From positions 5,277,501-5,341,500 of the forward strand of contig NZ_CP053564.1 of NCBI RefSeq assembly GCF_013155125.1: a stretch of 64,000 nt of DNA, written 5' to 3'. Positions 8,054 to 19,090 of this stretch are shown piece after piece. Under the pieces are notes generated by a model that worked only from the letters and a program-made list of their open reading frames with translations, did no database searches and was not told where the DNA came from. Numbering within the stretch: the stretch's first letter is position 1; each line of letters opens with the position of its first letter. The position numbers were made by a program, and so were the translations under genes. The DNA is from Pseudonocardia broussonetiae. Lineage in GTDB: Bacteria; Actinomycetota; Actinomycetes; Mycobacteriales; Pseudonocardiaceae.

Positions 8054-8779
8054 GTGACGGACACGAGCGCGGGCACCACGCACCGCCGGACGCTGCGCTG
8101 GCAGCAGGCGCGCGTGGTGTCGGTGCGCGACGAGACGCCCACCGCGCGCACCCTCCGGCTGGCGCTGCCCGACCCGCGCCCGCACCTGCCCGGCCAGCAC
8201 TACGTCGTGCGGCTCACCGCTCCCGACGGCTACACCGCCTCCCGCGCGTACTCCGTGGCCTCGGCACCGGACGGCACGAACGAGGTCGAGCTGACGGTCG
8301 AGCGGCTGCCCGACGGCGAGGTGTCGGAGTACCTGCACGACGTCGCGGAGCCGGGCGACGAGCTCGAGGTCCGCGGGCCGATCGGGGGCGGCTTCTTCGC
8401 CTGGACCGGCGACACGCCGGCCCTGCTCGTCGGCGGCGGGTCGGGCGTCGTGCCGCTGATGGCGATGCTGCGCCACGCCCGCGCGATCGGTCGCCCCGAC
8501 CTCGTCCGGCTCGTCGTGTCGGCCCGCACCGGGGCCGACCTGTACTACGCCGACGAGCTGGCGGGCCCGGAGACCACGGTGGTGCTGACGCGCGCCGACC
8601 TCCCCGGCCGCCCCCGCGGCCGCCTCACCGCCGACGACCTCGCCCCGCTCGTGCGGGCCGACGAGGTGGTGTTCGTCTGCGGCTCGCCCGCCTTCTGCGA
8701 CGGGGTGACCGACCTGCTGGCGGCCGTCGGGGTGCCGGTGGGGGCGATCCGGACGGAGCGGTTCGGGCCCTCGGGCTGA
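8054..8779 (+). CDS. FAD/NAD(P) ferredoxin-reductase-type oxidoreductase
   Basis: A 241-residue flavoprotein of the ferredoxin-NADP reductase superfamily. Visible motifs are SRAYSVAS for FAD binding (the R-x-Y-S signature), PIGGGFFAW, LLVGGGSGVVPLMAML for the pyridine nucleotide, and the C-terminal CGSPAFCDGV ... RTERFG. It lacks a [2Fe-2S] domain, so electrons probably pass straight from FAD to a partner protein. It lies immediately after the sulfite-oxidase-like gene, and the two likely form an NAD(P)H-dependent reductase system. GTG start at 8054. Converges on the marR gene with 12 bp between. Confidence 0.9.
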   Translation: MTDTSAGTTHRRTLRWQQARVVSVRDETPTARTLRLALPDPRPHLPGQHYVVRLTAPDGYTASRAYSVASAPDGTNEVELTVERLPDGEVSEYLHDVAEPGDELEVRGPIGGGFFAWTGDTPALLVGGGSGVVPLMAMLRHARAIGRPDLVRLVVSARTGADLYYADELAGPETTVVLTRADLPGRPRGRLTADDLAPLVRADEVVFVCGSPAFCDGVTDLLAAVGVPVGAIRTERFGPSG

Positions 8780-8791
8780 CGCTCGTCGCTC

Positions 8792-9211
8792 TCAGCGCGC
8801 CAGCGCCCGCAGGATCCGCGCCAGCTCCGCCCGGTCCTCCTCCGACAGCTCCCGGAACACGCTCTCCGACTCCGCCGCCCGCGCCGCGCGGATGGCCTCG
8901 CCCGTCTCCCGCCCCCGCTCGGTGGGCACGACCAGCGTCGCCCGGCGGTCGGCCGGGTCGGGGGTGCGCTCCACCAGCCCGCGGCCCTCCAGCGCGTCCA
9001 CCACCTCCGTCGCCGAGCGCGGCGCGATCCGCAGGTGCTCGGCGAGGTCGCCCAGGCGCAGCGGGCCCAGGCGCAGCATCGTGCCCAGCGCCCGCGCCTG
9101 CGACGGCGTGACGTCCCACGGCGCCAGCGCCTCGCGCGCGGCCTCCCGCATCCGGCGGGCGACGGCCCGGAAGCCGTCCGAGAGCGACCCCGAAGCTGGT
9201 GAGTCCGACAC
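8792..9211 (-). CDS. MarR-family regulator
   Basis: A 139-residue winged-helix regulator with the MarR architecture: LAPWDVTPSQARALGTMLRLGPLRLGDLAEHLRIAPRSATEVVDALE forms the helical and recognition-helix region (split here across residues 28-75), followed by a wing RTPDPADRRATLVVPTERG. It is transcribed away from an ABC exporter gene 75 bp off, and the gap contains a CCTCA/TGAGG palindrome. By analogy with drug-responsive MarR proteins it probably represses the exporter and itself. The GTG start has no ribosome binding site; a -10-like TAGTCT lies 6 nt upstream, suggesting a leaderless message. Confidence 0.92.
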   Translation of the reverse strand: MSDSPASGSLSDGFRAVARRMREAAREALAPWDVTPSQARALGTMLRLGPLRLGDLAEHLRIAPRSATEVVDALEGRGLVERTPDPADRRATLVVPTERGRETGEAIRAARAAESESVFRELSEEDRAELARILRALAR

Positions 9212-9217
9212 GGGAAC

Positions 9218-9223
9218 AGACTA
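9218..9223 (-). promoter_or_regulatory. Possible -10 of marR, leaderless layout
   Basis: On the minus strand this reads TAGTCT, matching TAnnnT, and is 6 nt before the GTG of marR. No convincing -35 is present; the region that would hold it overlaps the operator. Confidence 0.4.
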
Positions 9224-9251
9224 GACACCCGGCGGGTTGCAGCCTCATAGT
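9222..9251 (+). promoter_or_regulatory. Possible promoter of the ABC exporter
   Basis: TAGACA at 9222-9227 and CATAGT at 9246-9251 with an 18-nt spacer. The MarR-type operator at 9243-9263 covers the -10 and the expected start site, a typical repressor layout. Confidence 0.45.
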
Positions 9252-9263
9252 GAGGTTACCTCA
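9243..9263. promoter_or_regulatory. Putative MarR operator (three half-sites)
   Basis: CCTCA (9243-9247), TGAGGT (9251-9256) and ACCTCA (9258-9263) form two overlapping dyads: CCTCA-TAG-TGAGG and the perfect TGAGGT-T-ACCTCA. It lies between the divergent marR and ABC exporter genes, the expected position for the local MarR protein. Confidence 0.65.
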
Positions 9264-9286
9264 GCAACTTGACCGGAAGGATCCAC

Positions 9287-11073
<1,787 letters not shown>

Positions 11074-11077
<4 letters not shown>

Positions 11078-11841
11078 CCCGCACCGCGCTCGTCACGGGC
11101 GTCAGCAGGCGCCGCGGCATCGGCTTCGCCATCGCCCGGCGCCTGCTCGACGACGGCCACCGCGTCTTCGCCCAGTCCTGGAGCCCCTACGACGCCACGG
11201 AGCCGTGGGGCGCCGACCCCGCGGGCGTCGAGGGCGTGCTCGCCGCGCTCGGGCACTCCGACGGCCGGCTCGGGCACGCGTCGGTCGACCTCGCCGACCC
11301 GGCCGCGCCCGCCGCGCTCGTCCGCGGCGCGGTCGAGGTGCACGGCCGCCTCGACACGCTCGTCGTCAACCACGCCCGGTCGCAGGACGCGACGCTGGCC
11401 GACCTGGACGCGGCGGTGCTCGACGCCGTGTGGGCGGTCAACGTGCGGGCGTCACTGCTGCTCGTGCAGGCCTTCGCCGAGCAGTTCACCGGCACCGGCG
11501 GCCGGGTCGTGCTGTTCACCTCCGGCGCGCACCGCGGGCCGATGCCCGGCGAGATCCCCTACGCCGCCACGAAGGCCACGCTCGCCGCGATCACCCCGAC
11601 CCTGGCCGACGCGCTCGCCGACCGCGACATCACCGTCAACTGCGTCAACCCCGGTCCCACCGACACCGGCTGGGCCACGCCCGACCTGGACGCGTACGTC
11701 GCCCGCCACATGCCGCGCGGGCGCTGGAACACCGCCGACGAGGCCGCCGCCGTCGTCGCGCTCCTGCTCTCCGCCGACGCCGCGTCGATCACCGGCCAGG
11801 TCGTCGACGCGGAGGGCGGGTTCCGCCGCTCCTCCCCGTGA
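11074..11841 (+). CDS. SDR-family oxidoreductase
   Basis: A 255-residue short-chain dehydrogenase/reductase. It has the Rossmann glycine motif [10 protein letters not shown], a NHA segment replacing the usual NNAG at about residue 90, the catalytic Ser in LFTSGAH, and YAATK as the Tyr-Lys pair, followed by [12 protein letters not shown]. The cofactor motif is slightly stretched (SRRRGIG), and the loss of the second Asn-Ala-Gly element is unusual but occurs in SDRs. The start overlaps the ABC exporter stop (ATGA), so it belongs to the same MarR-linked transcript. It may modify the exported or inducing compound; that is inference. Confidence 0.88.
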
Positions 11842-11936
11842 CGGCTCGTCCGAACGGGCTAGAGGGCCCTCACACCTTCGGGGACGATCCCGGCGCGCGA
11901 CCTGACGGCGGCGGGCGCTGTCGGCAGGCTGGCGCC

Positions 11937-12092
11937 ATGCAGCTCACCCGATTCATCCTGGCCGGCGCGCTCGCGGCGGTGCTCGCCGTCGGCGGTGCCG
12001 CCGTGGCGTTCGCGGCGGACGCGCCGTCGAACCGCGGGTGGTCGACGCCGTTCGGGACCGCCGAGGAGTTCGCCGAGCGCTCCGCGGAGTAG
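11937..12092 (+). CDS. Short secreted or membrane-anchored peptide
   Basis: A 51-residue peptide starting [20 protein letters not shown], with a basic start, a 20-residue hydrophobic core and AFAADAP, a plausible signal peptidase I site after AFA. The mature part would be only about 25 residues ([21 protein letters not shown] region). No family recognised. It sits alone, 95 bp after the SDR gene, and converges on the dehydrogenase gene 15 bp away. Coding potential is supported mainly by the signal peptide pattern and the clean ATG. Confidence 0.6.
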   Translation: MQLTRFILAGALAAVLAVGGAAVAFAADAPSNRGWSTPFGTAEEFAERSAE

Positions 12093-12107
12093 GCCGATCG
12101 GGCCGGC

Positions 12108-12935
12108 TCAGCGTCCCTCGGGGTTCCCGGCCGCCCGGTAGACCTCGGCCGCCGCGCGCGAGAAGCCGTCGGGCAGCCCGAGGGCCGCGATCGCGTCGGC
12201 GGCCTCCTCCATCTCTCCCGCCCAGCGCCACCCCTTCTCGGCCGCCTGCCCGGCGGCGCGGCTGATCAGCGCGGGGTAGTCGATGTCGTCGCGGGCCAAC
12301 TCCTCGCGCAGCGCGTCCTCGACGCCGTGGGCGCGCGCCGCCTGGGCCATCGTCAGCCACAGCGCCGGCACCACCTTGCTCTGCAGCCCGAAGCAGGCCT
12401 TGAGCGCGCTGGCCGCACCGAGGTCGGCGCCCAGGACACGGGCGTCGAACGGGGAGCGGTCGAACAGCGCCGCCACCTCCGCCGCGCGGCCCCCCGACAG
12501 CCACAGCACCGTGCTCCCGCGCTCCCACGCCGGCGGCCCGATCACCGCCCCGTCGACGACGTGCTCCGCGCCGAGGCGTTCCGCGATGGCCGCGACGGTG
12601 GCCGGCGAGACGGCGTTGGCGTCGACGTAGAGCGGGCGCTCAGCGCGGTCGCCGAGCGCGTCGGCCACCTGCCCCGCGACGTCGAGCGCGGCGTGCGGCG
12701 GGCAGATCGAGATGATCAGGTGCGCGCGCCGGGCCAGCTCGGGCACGTCCGGGACGCCGACCAGGTCGGCGGTCTCGGCGCGCTTGGACGTGGGCACGCT
12801 CCGCCCGGCCGCCGCCCAGATCACCGCCCCCGCCACGGGCTTGAGCGACGAGCCGATCGCCGCCCCCATCACGCCGGGGTGCAGGATCCCGATCACCGGG
12901 CGGGAGGGCAGCGTCGGCGTCGGGGGCGTGCTCAT
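12108..12935 (-). CDS. NAD(P)-dependent beta-hydroxyacid-dehydrogenase-like protein
   Basis: A 275-residue protein with an N-terminal Rossmann domain beginning VIGILHPGVMGAAIG, which matches the G-x-G-x-MG pattern of 6-phosphogluconate/3-hydroxyisobutyrate-dehydrogenase-type enzymes. The region YVDANAVSPATV corresponds to the family's D-x-N/S-A-V-x-P motif. The C-terminal half is helical (DUF1932-like), with KACFGLQSKVVPALW in place of the usual catalytic K-x-x-x-N. The substrate is unknown. The ATG overlaps the stop of the membrane hydrolase gene upstream by 4 bp, so the pair is cotranscribed. Confidence 0.85.
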   Translation of the reverse strand: MSTPPTPTLPSRPVIGILHPGVMGAAIGSSLKPVAGAVIWAAAGRSVPTSKRAETADLVGVPDVPELARRAHLIISICPPHAALDVAGQVADALGDRAERPLYVDANAVSPATVAAIAERLGAEHVVDGAVIGPPAWERGSTVLWLSGGRAAEVAALFDRSPFDARVLGADLGAASALKACFGLQSKVVPALWLTMAQAARAHGVEDALREELARDDIDYPALISRAAGQAAEKGWRWAGEMEEAADAIAALGLPDGFSRAAAEVYRAAGNPEGR

Positions 12936-13750
12936 GGCGCCATCATGGCCGCACCGGCGATCAGCTGCTCGACCCGGTCGCGCAGGTCGAGCAGCACCGG
13001 CGCGACCCCGGGGACGACGAGCGCGGCCAGCACGAACGCCGCCACCGTCAGCCCGGGCGCGACGAGCCACGCCTCGACCTTCCCGCCGGTGCGGAAGCGC
13101 AGCGGGCGCGGGCTGCCGACCGGGTACCAGCGGCGCTGGCGGATCGGCACCGGCCACAGCAGCGGGGCACCGGACTCCGTGATCGCGTCGCCGACGGAGT
13201 GCACGACCATCCCGAGCGCCACCGCGGTGCCCAGCCACCCGGCCGTGCCCGCCGTCCCGCCCGGCACGTAGGCCTCGACCGCGAACGTCAGCGCGGCCGC
13301 GGCCACCAGCGACGGCGGCCCGGGCACGATCGCGTCGAGGCCCTTGATCGCGAGCGCCAGGCAGACGAACAGCGTGCCGAGCAGCACCGGCGCGCCCCAC
13401 GCCGCGGAGGCGAGGTTGACGCCCAGCCCGAGCAGCACCGCCCCGAGGACGGTGTGGGTCAGCCCGCGGTGGGTGCCCTTGCCGGTGTCGCGGCGGGCGC
13501 GGGTGAGCCGGTAGACCAGCCCCGACAGCGGCCGCACCACCTGCGAGGCCAGGAACGAGGCCGCGGTGAAGTGCTTCGTCGCCGTCGACGACGGGTGGTC
13601 GAGGTCGGGCAGCAGCGCGGCGCCCGCGCAGACCGCGGCGAACGTGAGCACCGACCCCGCGGAGGGCTCGATGCCGAAGGCGAGCGGGGCGTACCCGGCC
13701 ACCGCCAACCCGAGTACGGCACCGGACGTGGCATGACTGACCCCGAGCAC
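12932..13750 (-). CDS. Membrane-bound metal-dependent hydrolase (YdjM/DUF457-like)
   Basis: A 272-residue integral membrane protein of the YdjM/LexA-regulated, DUF457-like family. Candidate metal ligands are conserved: the N-terminal SHATSG, LLPDLDHPSS, HRGLTHT and VVHSVGDAITESG, spread over at least four hydrophobic segments. Such proteins are annotated as metal-dependent hydrolases, possibly phospholipase-like, but the substrate is unproven. The start is a GTG reading VLGVSHATSG; the histidine in this stretch is part of the conserved pattern, which supports it. First gene of a two-gene unit with the downstream dehydrogenase. Confidence 0.85.
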   Translation of the reverse strand: MLGVSHATSGAVLGLAVAGYAPLAFGIEPSAGSVLTFAAVCAGAALLPDLDHPSSTATKHFTAASFLASQVVRPLSGLVYRLTRARRDTGKGTHRGLTHTVLGAVLLGLGVNLASAAWGAPVLLGTLFVCLALAIKGLDAIVPGPPSLVAAAALTFAVEAYVPGGTAGTAGWLGTAVALGMVVHSVGDAITESGAPLLWPVPIRQRRWYPVGSPRPLRFRTGGKVEAWLVAPGLTVAAFVLAALVVPGVAPVLLDLRDRVEQLIAGAAMMAP

Positions 13751-13872
13751 GTGGTGACGCTACGCAACCGCGAGGGCGGCGGGGATGAGGCGCGCCGTCC
13801 GCTCGGCGCAGACCCTCCGGTGCGTCGCACACGCTGGACACCGTGCGAGGCACCACGACGTGTGCGACAGCG

Positions 13873-14874
13873 TCAGCGCTGGTCCGGCAGGCCCAGGGTG
13901 TCCAGCAGCCGGGCCGCGGCGCGCGTCGGGGTCTCGTCGCCGTTGCGCACCCCGTGCTCCAGCTCGCCGATCGTGTCCTTGGCTCCTGCCTGCAGGCGGT
14001 CCATGAGCTGGTCGCGGACCATCGCCCACATCCACTCCACCTGCTGGTCGGCCCGGCGCCGGCCCAGCGAGCCGTCGGACTCCAGCGTGCTGCGGTGCTC
14101 GCGGACCGCGGACCACACCTCGTCGAGGCCCATCCCCGTCTGTGCGCTGCACGGCAGGACCGGCGGGCGCCAGGACTCGTGGGTGGGCGTCATCAGCCGC
14201 AGCGCGCCCGACAGCTCGCGGGCGGCGACCTTCGCGTCGCGCTCGTGGTTCCCGTCGGCCTTGTTCACCGCGACGACGTCGGCGAGCTCCAGGATGCCCT
14301 TCTTGATCCCCTGCAGCTGGTCGCCGGTGCGCGCGATCGTGAGCAGCAGGAACGTGTCGACCATCCCCGCGACGGTCACCTCCGACTGCCCCACGCCGAC
14401 CGTCTCGACGAGCACCGCGTCGTACCCGGCGGCCTCCATCAGCACGATCGTCTCGCGGGTGGCGCGGGCGACGCCGCCGAGCGTGCCGGCGCTGGGCGAG
14501 GGCCGGACGAACGCGTTCTCGTCGACGGCGAGCTTCGCCATCCGCGTCTTGTCGCCCAGGATCGAGCCGCGGGTGCGCGTCGACGACGGGTCGACGGCGA
14601 GCACGGCGACCCGGTGGCCGTCGCCGGTGAGCCGGGTGCCCAGCGCCTCGATGAACGTCGACTTGCCGACGCCCGGTACGCCGCTGATCCCGACGCGCAC
14701 CGCTCCCCCGGCGTGCGGCAGCAGCTCGAGCAGCAGCTCCTGCGCGGCGACGCGGTGGTCGGGCCGGTTCGACTCGACCAGGGTGATCGCCCGCGCGAGC
14801 AGCGACCGCGACCCCTCGCGCACGCCCTTGGCGAGCGCCGCGACGTCGACCGGACGGCGCTGCCGCTCACCCAC
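13873..14874 (-). CDS. meaB: Methylmalonyl-CoA mutase-associated GTPase MeaB
   Basis: A 333-residue G3E-family GTPase that protects and reloads the B12 enzyme methylmalonyl-CoA mutase. Walker A is GVPGVGKST, followed by the conserved AVDPSSTRTRGSILGDKTRM, VETVGVGQSEV and the base-recognition NKAD. The GTG at 14874 has GGAGG 4 nt upstream and is preferred over an in-frame TTG at 14916, which falls inside a strong hairpin. Third gene after mutA and mutB on the same strand, 63 bp after the mutB stop. The genetic linkage with its client enzyme is the normal arrangement. Confidence 0.96.
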   Translation of the reverse strand: MGERQRRPVDVAALAKGVREGSRSLLARAITLVESNRPDHRVAAQELLLELLPHAGGAVRVGISGVPGVGKSTFIEALGTRLTGDGHRVAVLAVDPSSTRTRGSILGDKTRMAKLAVDENAFVRPSPSAGTLGGVARATRETIVLMEAAGYDAVLVETVGVGQSEVTVAGMVDTFLLLTIARTGDQLQGIKKGILELADVVAVNKADGNHERDAKVAARELSGALRLMTPTHESWRPPVLPCSAQTGMGLDEVWSAVREHRSTLESDGSLGRRRADQQVEWMWAMVRDQLMDRLQAGAKDTIGELEHGVRNGDETPTRAAARLLDTLGLPDQR

Positions 14875-14890
14875 GGGGCCTCCGGCCCTC

Positions 14891-14930
14891 GTGCGCGGCA
14901 ACCGTGCCCCTGGCAACGGTTGCCGCGCAC
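14891..14930. other. 15-bp perfect hairpin between mutB and meaB
   Basis: Arms GTGCGCGGCAACCGT (14891-14905) and ACGGTTGCCGCGCAC (14916-14930) are perfectly complementary around a 10-nt loop. It falls between the mutB stop and the meaB ribosome binding site and lacks a U-tract, so it may act as an attenuator or RNA-processing/stability element. Confidence 0.75.
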
Positions 14931-14937
14931 AGGGGGG

Positions 14938-17076
14938 TCAGCTCTCCCCCAGCTTCGTCAGCAGGTCCACCGCCGCCTCGGCGATCACGGTGCCCGGCCC
15001 GAAGACCGCCGCCGCGCCCATCTCCAGCAGCGTCGGGACGTCGGCGGGCGGGATCACGCCGCCGACCACGACCATGATGTCGGAGCGGTCGAGCTTCGCC
15101 AGCTCCTCGCGCAGCTCGGGCACGAGCGTGAGGTGCCCCGCGGCCAGGGAGTTGACGCCGACGACGTGCACGTCGGCCTCCACCGCCTGCCGCGCGACCT
15201 CGCCCGGCGTCTGGAACAGCGGGCCCACGTCGACGTCGAAGCCGAGGTCGGCGAACGCCGTCGCGATCACCTTCTGGCCGCGGTCGTGGCCGTCCTGGCC
15301 CATCTTCGCGACGAGGATGCGCGGCTGGCGCCCCTCCTCCGCGGCGAACGCGTCGACCAGCTCGCGGGCGTGGTCGAACGTCGGGTTCTTGCCGGTCTCC
15401 TCCGAGTACACCCCGGAGATGATCCGGATCTGGCCCGCGTGGCGCGAGTACACCTTCTCCAGCGCGTCGGAGATCTCCCCGACGGTGGCCTTCGCCCGCG
15501 CCGCGACGACGGCGAGGTGCAGCAGGTTCTCGTCGTCGGAGCGGCGGTCCTTCCCCGCGGCGTTCGTCAGCGCCTCCAGCGCGGCGTCGACCTCGCGGGA
15601 GTCGCGCTCCTCGCGCAGCCGGCGCAGCTTGTCGAGCTGCTCGGCGCGGACACCGGCGTTGTCGACCTTGCGGACGTCGAGCTGCTCGTCCTGCGCCACC
15701 ACGTACTTGTTGACGCCGATGACGGGCTGGCGGCCCGAGTCGATCCGGGCCTGCGTGCGGGCCGCGGCCTCCTCGACGCGCAGCTTGGGGATGCCCGCGT
15801 CGATCGCCTGCGCCATCCCGCCGGCCTTCTCGACCTCCTCGATGTGCCCCCACGCGCGGCGGGCCAGGTCGTGGGTGAGCTTCTCGACGTAGTAGCTGCC
15901 GCCCCACGGGTCGATGACGTCGGTGGTGCCCGACTCCTGCTGCAGCAGCAGCTGGGTGTTGCGGGCGATGCGCGCGGAGAAGTCGGTGGGCAGCGCGAGC
16001 GCCTCGTCGAGGGCGTTGGTGTGCAGGCTCTGCGTGTGGCCCTGGGTGGCGGCCATCGCCTCGATGCAGGTGCGGATGACGTTGTTGTAGACGTCCTGCG
16101 CGGTGAGCGACCAGCCCGAGGTCTGCGAGTGCGTCCGCAGCGACAGCGACTTCGCGTTCTTCGGGTCGAACTGGCCGACGAGCTTGCTCCACAGCAGCCG
16201 GGCCGCGCGCAGCTTCGCGACCTCCATGAAGAAGTTCATGCCGATCGCCCAGAAGAAGCTCAGGCGCGGGGCGAACTTGTCGATGTCGAGGCCGGCGTCG
16301 ATGCCGGCCCGCAGGTACTCGACGCCGTCGGCGAGGGTGTAGGCCAGCTCGAGGTCGTTCGTGGCCCCGGCCTCCTGGATGTGGTACCCGGAGATCGAGA
16401 TCGAGTTGAACTTCGGCATCTCCCGCGAGGTGTAGCCGAAGATGTCGGAGATGATCTGCATCGACGGCTGCGGCGGGTAGATGTAGGTGTTGCGGACCAT
16501 GAACTCCTTGAGGATGTCGTTCTGGATGGTCCCGGTCAGCTGCGCGTGCTCCACCCCCTGCTCCTCGGCCGCCACGATGTAGAGCGCCAGCACCGGCAGC
16601 ACCGCGCCGTTCATCGTCATCGACACCGACATCTCGTCGAGCGGGATGCCGTCGAAGAGCTGGCGCATGTCGTAGATCGAGTCGATGGCGACGCCCGCCA
16701 TGCCGACGTCGCCGCCGACGCGCGGGTGGTCGGAGTCGTAGCCGCGGTGGGTGGCCAGGTCGAACGCGATCGACAGGCCCTTCTGCCCGGCGGCGAGGTT
16801 GCGCCGGTAGAACGCGTTGGACTCGGTGGCCGTCGAGAAGCCCGCGTACTGGCGGATCGTCCACGGCTGCGTCGTGTACATCGCCGGGTACGGACCGCGC
16901 AGGTAGGGCGCGATGCCGGGGTAGGTCCGCAGGAAGTCGAGGCCGTCGAGGTCGGCGGCGGTGTAGAGCGGCGAGACGGGGATGCCCTCGGGCGAGTCCC
17001 ACGGCTGCCCGGCGCCCGCCCACTCGCCGCTGACCCGCTCGGCGTCGAGCGGGACCTGGGTGAAGTCGGGGATCAT
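14938..17076 (-). CDS. mutB: Methylmalonyl-CoA mutase large (catalytic) subunit
   Basis: A 712-residue alpha subunit converting (R)-methylmalonyl-CoA to succinyl-CoA with adenosylcobalamin. The substrate TIM barrel shows [34 protein letters not shown] and [19 protein letters not shown]. The C-terminal B12 domain has [14 protein letters not shown] (D-x-H-x-x-G, lower cobalt ligand His), the LAAGH segment and [11 protein letters not shown]. Length is typical. The ATG overlaps the mutA stop (ATGA) and has GGAGGG upstream. Forms the heterodimer with MutA and is serviced by MeaB. Used in propionate, odd-chain and branched-chain catabolism, or in reverse to make methylmalonyl-CoA. Confidence 0.98.
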   Translation of the reverse strand: MIPDFTQVPLDAERVSGEWAGAGQPWDSPEGIPVSPLYTAADLDGLDFLRTYPGIAPYLRGPYPAMYTTQPWTIRQYAGFSTATESNAFYRRNLAAGQKGLSIAFDLATHRGYDSDHPRVGGDVGMAGVAIDSIYDMRQLFDGIPLDEMSVSMTMNGAVLPVLALYIVAAEEQGVEHAQLTGTIQNDILKEFMVRNTYIYPPQPSMQIISDIFGYTSREMPKFNSISISGYHIQEAGATNDLELAYTLADGVEYLRAGIDAGLDIDKFAPRLSFFWAIGMNFFMEVAKLRAARLLWSKLVGQFDPKNAKSLSLRTHSQTSGWSLTAQDVYNNVIRTCIEAMAATQGHTQSLHTNALDEALALPTDFSARIARNTQLLLQQESGTTDVIDPWGGSYYVEKLTHDLARRAWGHIEEVEKAGGMAQAIDAGIPKLRVEEAAARTQARIDSGRQPVIGVNKYVVAQDEQLDVRKVDNAGVRAEQLDKLRRLREERDSREVDAALEALTNAAGKDRRSDDENLLHLAVVAARAKATVGEISDALEKVYSRHAGQIRIISGVYSEETGKNPTFDHARELVDAFAAEEGRQPRILVAKMGQDGHDRGQKVIATAFADLGFDVDVGPLFQTPGEVARQAVEADVHVVGVNSLAAGHLTLVPELREELAKLDRSDIMVVVGGVIPPADVPTLLEMGAAAVFGPGTVIAEAAVDLLTKLGES

Positions 17077-18956
17077 CGCGCACCCTCCTGGTGGCCGGAC
17101 TTCTCGAACACGGCAGTCGCCTCGAACACGGCGTCGATCACGGCGAGGGCGTCGCAGCCGGCGTGCAGCGTGCCGTCGAGGCCCTCCAGGTCGCTCTTCC
17201 CGGCCAGCAGCACGTGCGTGGCGCCGGCCTCGCGGAGCGCGGCGACCGTCTCGGCGGCGCGCTCGGCGTAGATCCGGTCGGTGGAGCACAGGACGGCGAC
17301 GGGCGTGCCGGCCTCGGCGAAGGCGGCGGTGACGTCGGCGGCCGTCTCGGTCGGTCCGGCCTCGACGGGCTCGATCCCGCCCGCCTGCAGCAGGTTGCGG
17401 GTGAAGCCGGCGCGGGCGGTGTAGGCCGCGAGCGGGCCGAGCGTGGCCAGGAACGCGCGCGGGCGCGACCCCGTCTCGGCCAGGACGGCGTCGGAGCGGT
17501 CGCGGAACTCCTCGTAGGCGCCGGCCGGCCGGTACACCGGCAGCCCGCCGCCGGGGCGCCCGGGCAGCGGTTGCCGTTCGACGGGCTTCTCGTCGAGGTC
17601 GGGGAACTCGCTGACGCCGGTGAGCGGTCGCTTGCGGGTGGCCGCGTCGCGCTCGCGGCGGGCGCGGACCTCGGCGGTGCGCTCGGCGACGAACCCGGAG
17701 TCGAGCGCGGCGACCGCCCCGCCCGCCGCCTCGATCTCCTGGAAGAACGCCCAGGCGGCGCGGGCGAGCTCGTCGGTGAGCGACTCGACGTAGAACGAGC
17801 CGCCCGCGGGGTCGATGACGCGGGCGAGGTGCGACTCCTCGACCAGCAGCGCCTGCGTGTTGCGCGCGATCCGCCGCGAGAACGGCTGCGCCGCGCCCAG
17901 TGCGGCGTCGAAGGGGGCGACGGTGACCGCGTCGGCCCCGCCGACGCCCGCGGAGAACCCGGCGAGGGTGCCGCGCAGCAGGTTCACGTAGGGGTCGCGG
18001 CGGGTGTACATCGTCGGCGAGGCGACGGCGTGCTGCGCCATGGGCTGTGCTCCCTCCCCCTGCGCAGACCCGCAGGCCTCGGTGACCCGCGCCCAGAGCC
18101 GCCGGGCCGCGCGCAGCTTGGCGATCGTCGGGAACTGCTCGGCGGTGGCGGCGAGGCGGAACTCCAGCAGCCGCGACGCCGTCGGCACGCCCAGGGGCTC
18201 CAGCACGCGCAGGTACTCCAGCCCCGCGGCGAGCGCGAAGCCGAGCTCCTGGGCGTCGGAGCCGCCCGCGGCGTGCACCGGCAGGGCGTCGACGACGACG
18301 GCCCGGACGAGCGGGTGGTCGGCCGCGACCCGCTCGGCGAGCGCGACGACCGAGTCGACCGCGGGACCGTCGCCGGTGCGGGCGCGCAGCCCGACCGGGT
18401 CGAGGCCCAGCGTGCCGAGCAGCGCCTCCCCGGTGCCGCGCTCGGCGGCGAGGGCGAGGAACGCCTCGGCGAGCGCGGCCTGGTCGCCCGCGCCGGCGTC
18501 GAGGACGACGGGGGCGAGGTCGAGCAGGACGTCGCCCAGCACGTGCGGGAGGTCGGCGGGTGCGACGCCGTCGAGCCAGACCGAGGTGACGCCGTTCTCG
18601 AGGTCGGCCAGCACGGCCGCGCGGAGGTCGTCGGCGTCGGTGCCGGCGTGGCGCTGCCGGACGTCCCAGCCGTCGGGCACCGGGCCGTCGGCGGTGGCGC
18701 CGCGGACGAACGGCGCCGCGCCGGGCACGCCGACCGGGGCGTCGGGCACCTCCGTGTAGAGCGGGCGGACCGCGATCCCCTCGGGGCTCCGGCGCACCAG
18801 CTTCTCGACGCCGGCGCCCTCGGGGGCGTCCTCGCCGATGCGCTTGGCCTTGCGCAGCACGGCATCGACCAGCGCGGTCCACTCCGCCTCCGTGGCGGCG
18901 GGGAACTCGGCGGCCAGCGGCAACACGGACACCTCGGACGACTCTGCCTCGGGCAT
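17073..18956 (-). CDS. mutA: Methylmalonyl-CoA mutase small subunit
   Basis: A 627-residue beta subunit of the heterodimeric mutase. It keeps the barrel and degenerate B12 fold ([35 protein letters not shown] matches the catalytic subunit over residues about 365-400), but the cobalamin D-x-H-x-x-G motif is missing, as expected of the non-catalytic subunit. The ATG at 18956 ([11 protein letters not shown]) is chosen because homologues begin close to the LPLAAEFP segment; a GTG at 18995 would add 13 residues and overlaps a palindrome. First gene of mutA-mutB-meaB. C-terminus overlaps mutB by 4 bp. Confidence 0.95.
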   Translation of the reverse strand: MPEAESSEVSVLPLAAEFPAATEAEWTALVDAVLRKAKRIGEDAPEGAGVEKLVRRSPEGIAVRPLYTEVPDAPVGVPGAAPFVRGATADGPVPDGWDVRQRHAGTDADDLRAAVLADLENGVTSVWLDGVAPADLPHVLGDVLLDLAPVVLDAGAGDQAALAEAFLALAAERGTGEALLGTLGLDPVGLRARTGDGPAVDSVVALAERVAADHPLVRAVVVDALPVHAAGGSDAQELGFALAAGLEYLRVLEPLGVPTASRLLEFRLAATAEQFPTIAKLRAARRLWARVTEACGSAQGEGAQPMAQHAVASPTMYTRRDPYVNLLRGTLAGFSAGVGGADAVTVAPFDAALGAAQPFSRRIARNTQALLVEESHLARVIDPAGGSFYVESLTDELARAAWAFFQEIEAAGGAVAALDSGFVAERTAEVRARRERDAATRKRPLTGVSEFPDLDEKPVERQPLPGRPGGGLPVYRPAGAYEEFRDRSDAVLAETGSRPRAFLATLGPLAAYTARAGFTRNLLQAGGIEPVEAGPTETAADVTAAFAEAGTPVAVLCSTDRIYAERAAETVAALREAGATHVLLAGKSDLEGLDGTLHAGCDALAVIDAVFEATAVFEKSGHQEGAR

Positions 18957-18991
18957 CCCCGGATCGTAGTGACCCTGTGCCGGTCGTAGCT

Positions 18992-19004
18992 CCACCGACG
19001 GTGG
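18992..19004. promoter_or_regulatory. Palindrome upstream of mutA
   Basis: CCACCG-A-CGGTGG, a perfect 13-bp dyad 36 bp before the mutA ATG. It may be an operator for a mut regulator; no regulator gene is adjacent. Confidence 0.35.
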
Positions 19005-19031
19005 TGGCTCCGCTCACGTCCGCCGGAGCGC

Positions 19032-19090
19032 GTTCAGCCCAGAACCGTTCAGCCCAGAACCGTTCACCCCAGATCCGTTCAGGCCAGCAC
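19032..19090. repeat. 15-bp tandem repeat at the Rieske gene 3' end
   Basis: Four units of 15 bp, of which the first two (19032-19046 and 19047-19061) are identical, GTTCAGCCCAGAACC. The third has two changes, and the fourth (19077-19090) overlaps the end of the Rieske gene. Because 15 is a multiple of three, each unit repeats the TGA stop in the same minus-strand frame. Confidence 0.85.

Noticed and set aside
13751..13872. Terminator for the mut operon (GTCGCACAC/GTGTGCGAC, 9-bp arms)
   Set aside because: The loop is 27 nt and the stem short; too weak to call.
13199..17271. Very long plus-strand open frames opposite the hydrolase and mut genes
   Set aside because: The minus-strand genes MutA, MutB, MeaB and the membrane hydrolase have clear family motifs; the opposite frames are GC-skew artefacts.
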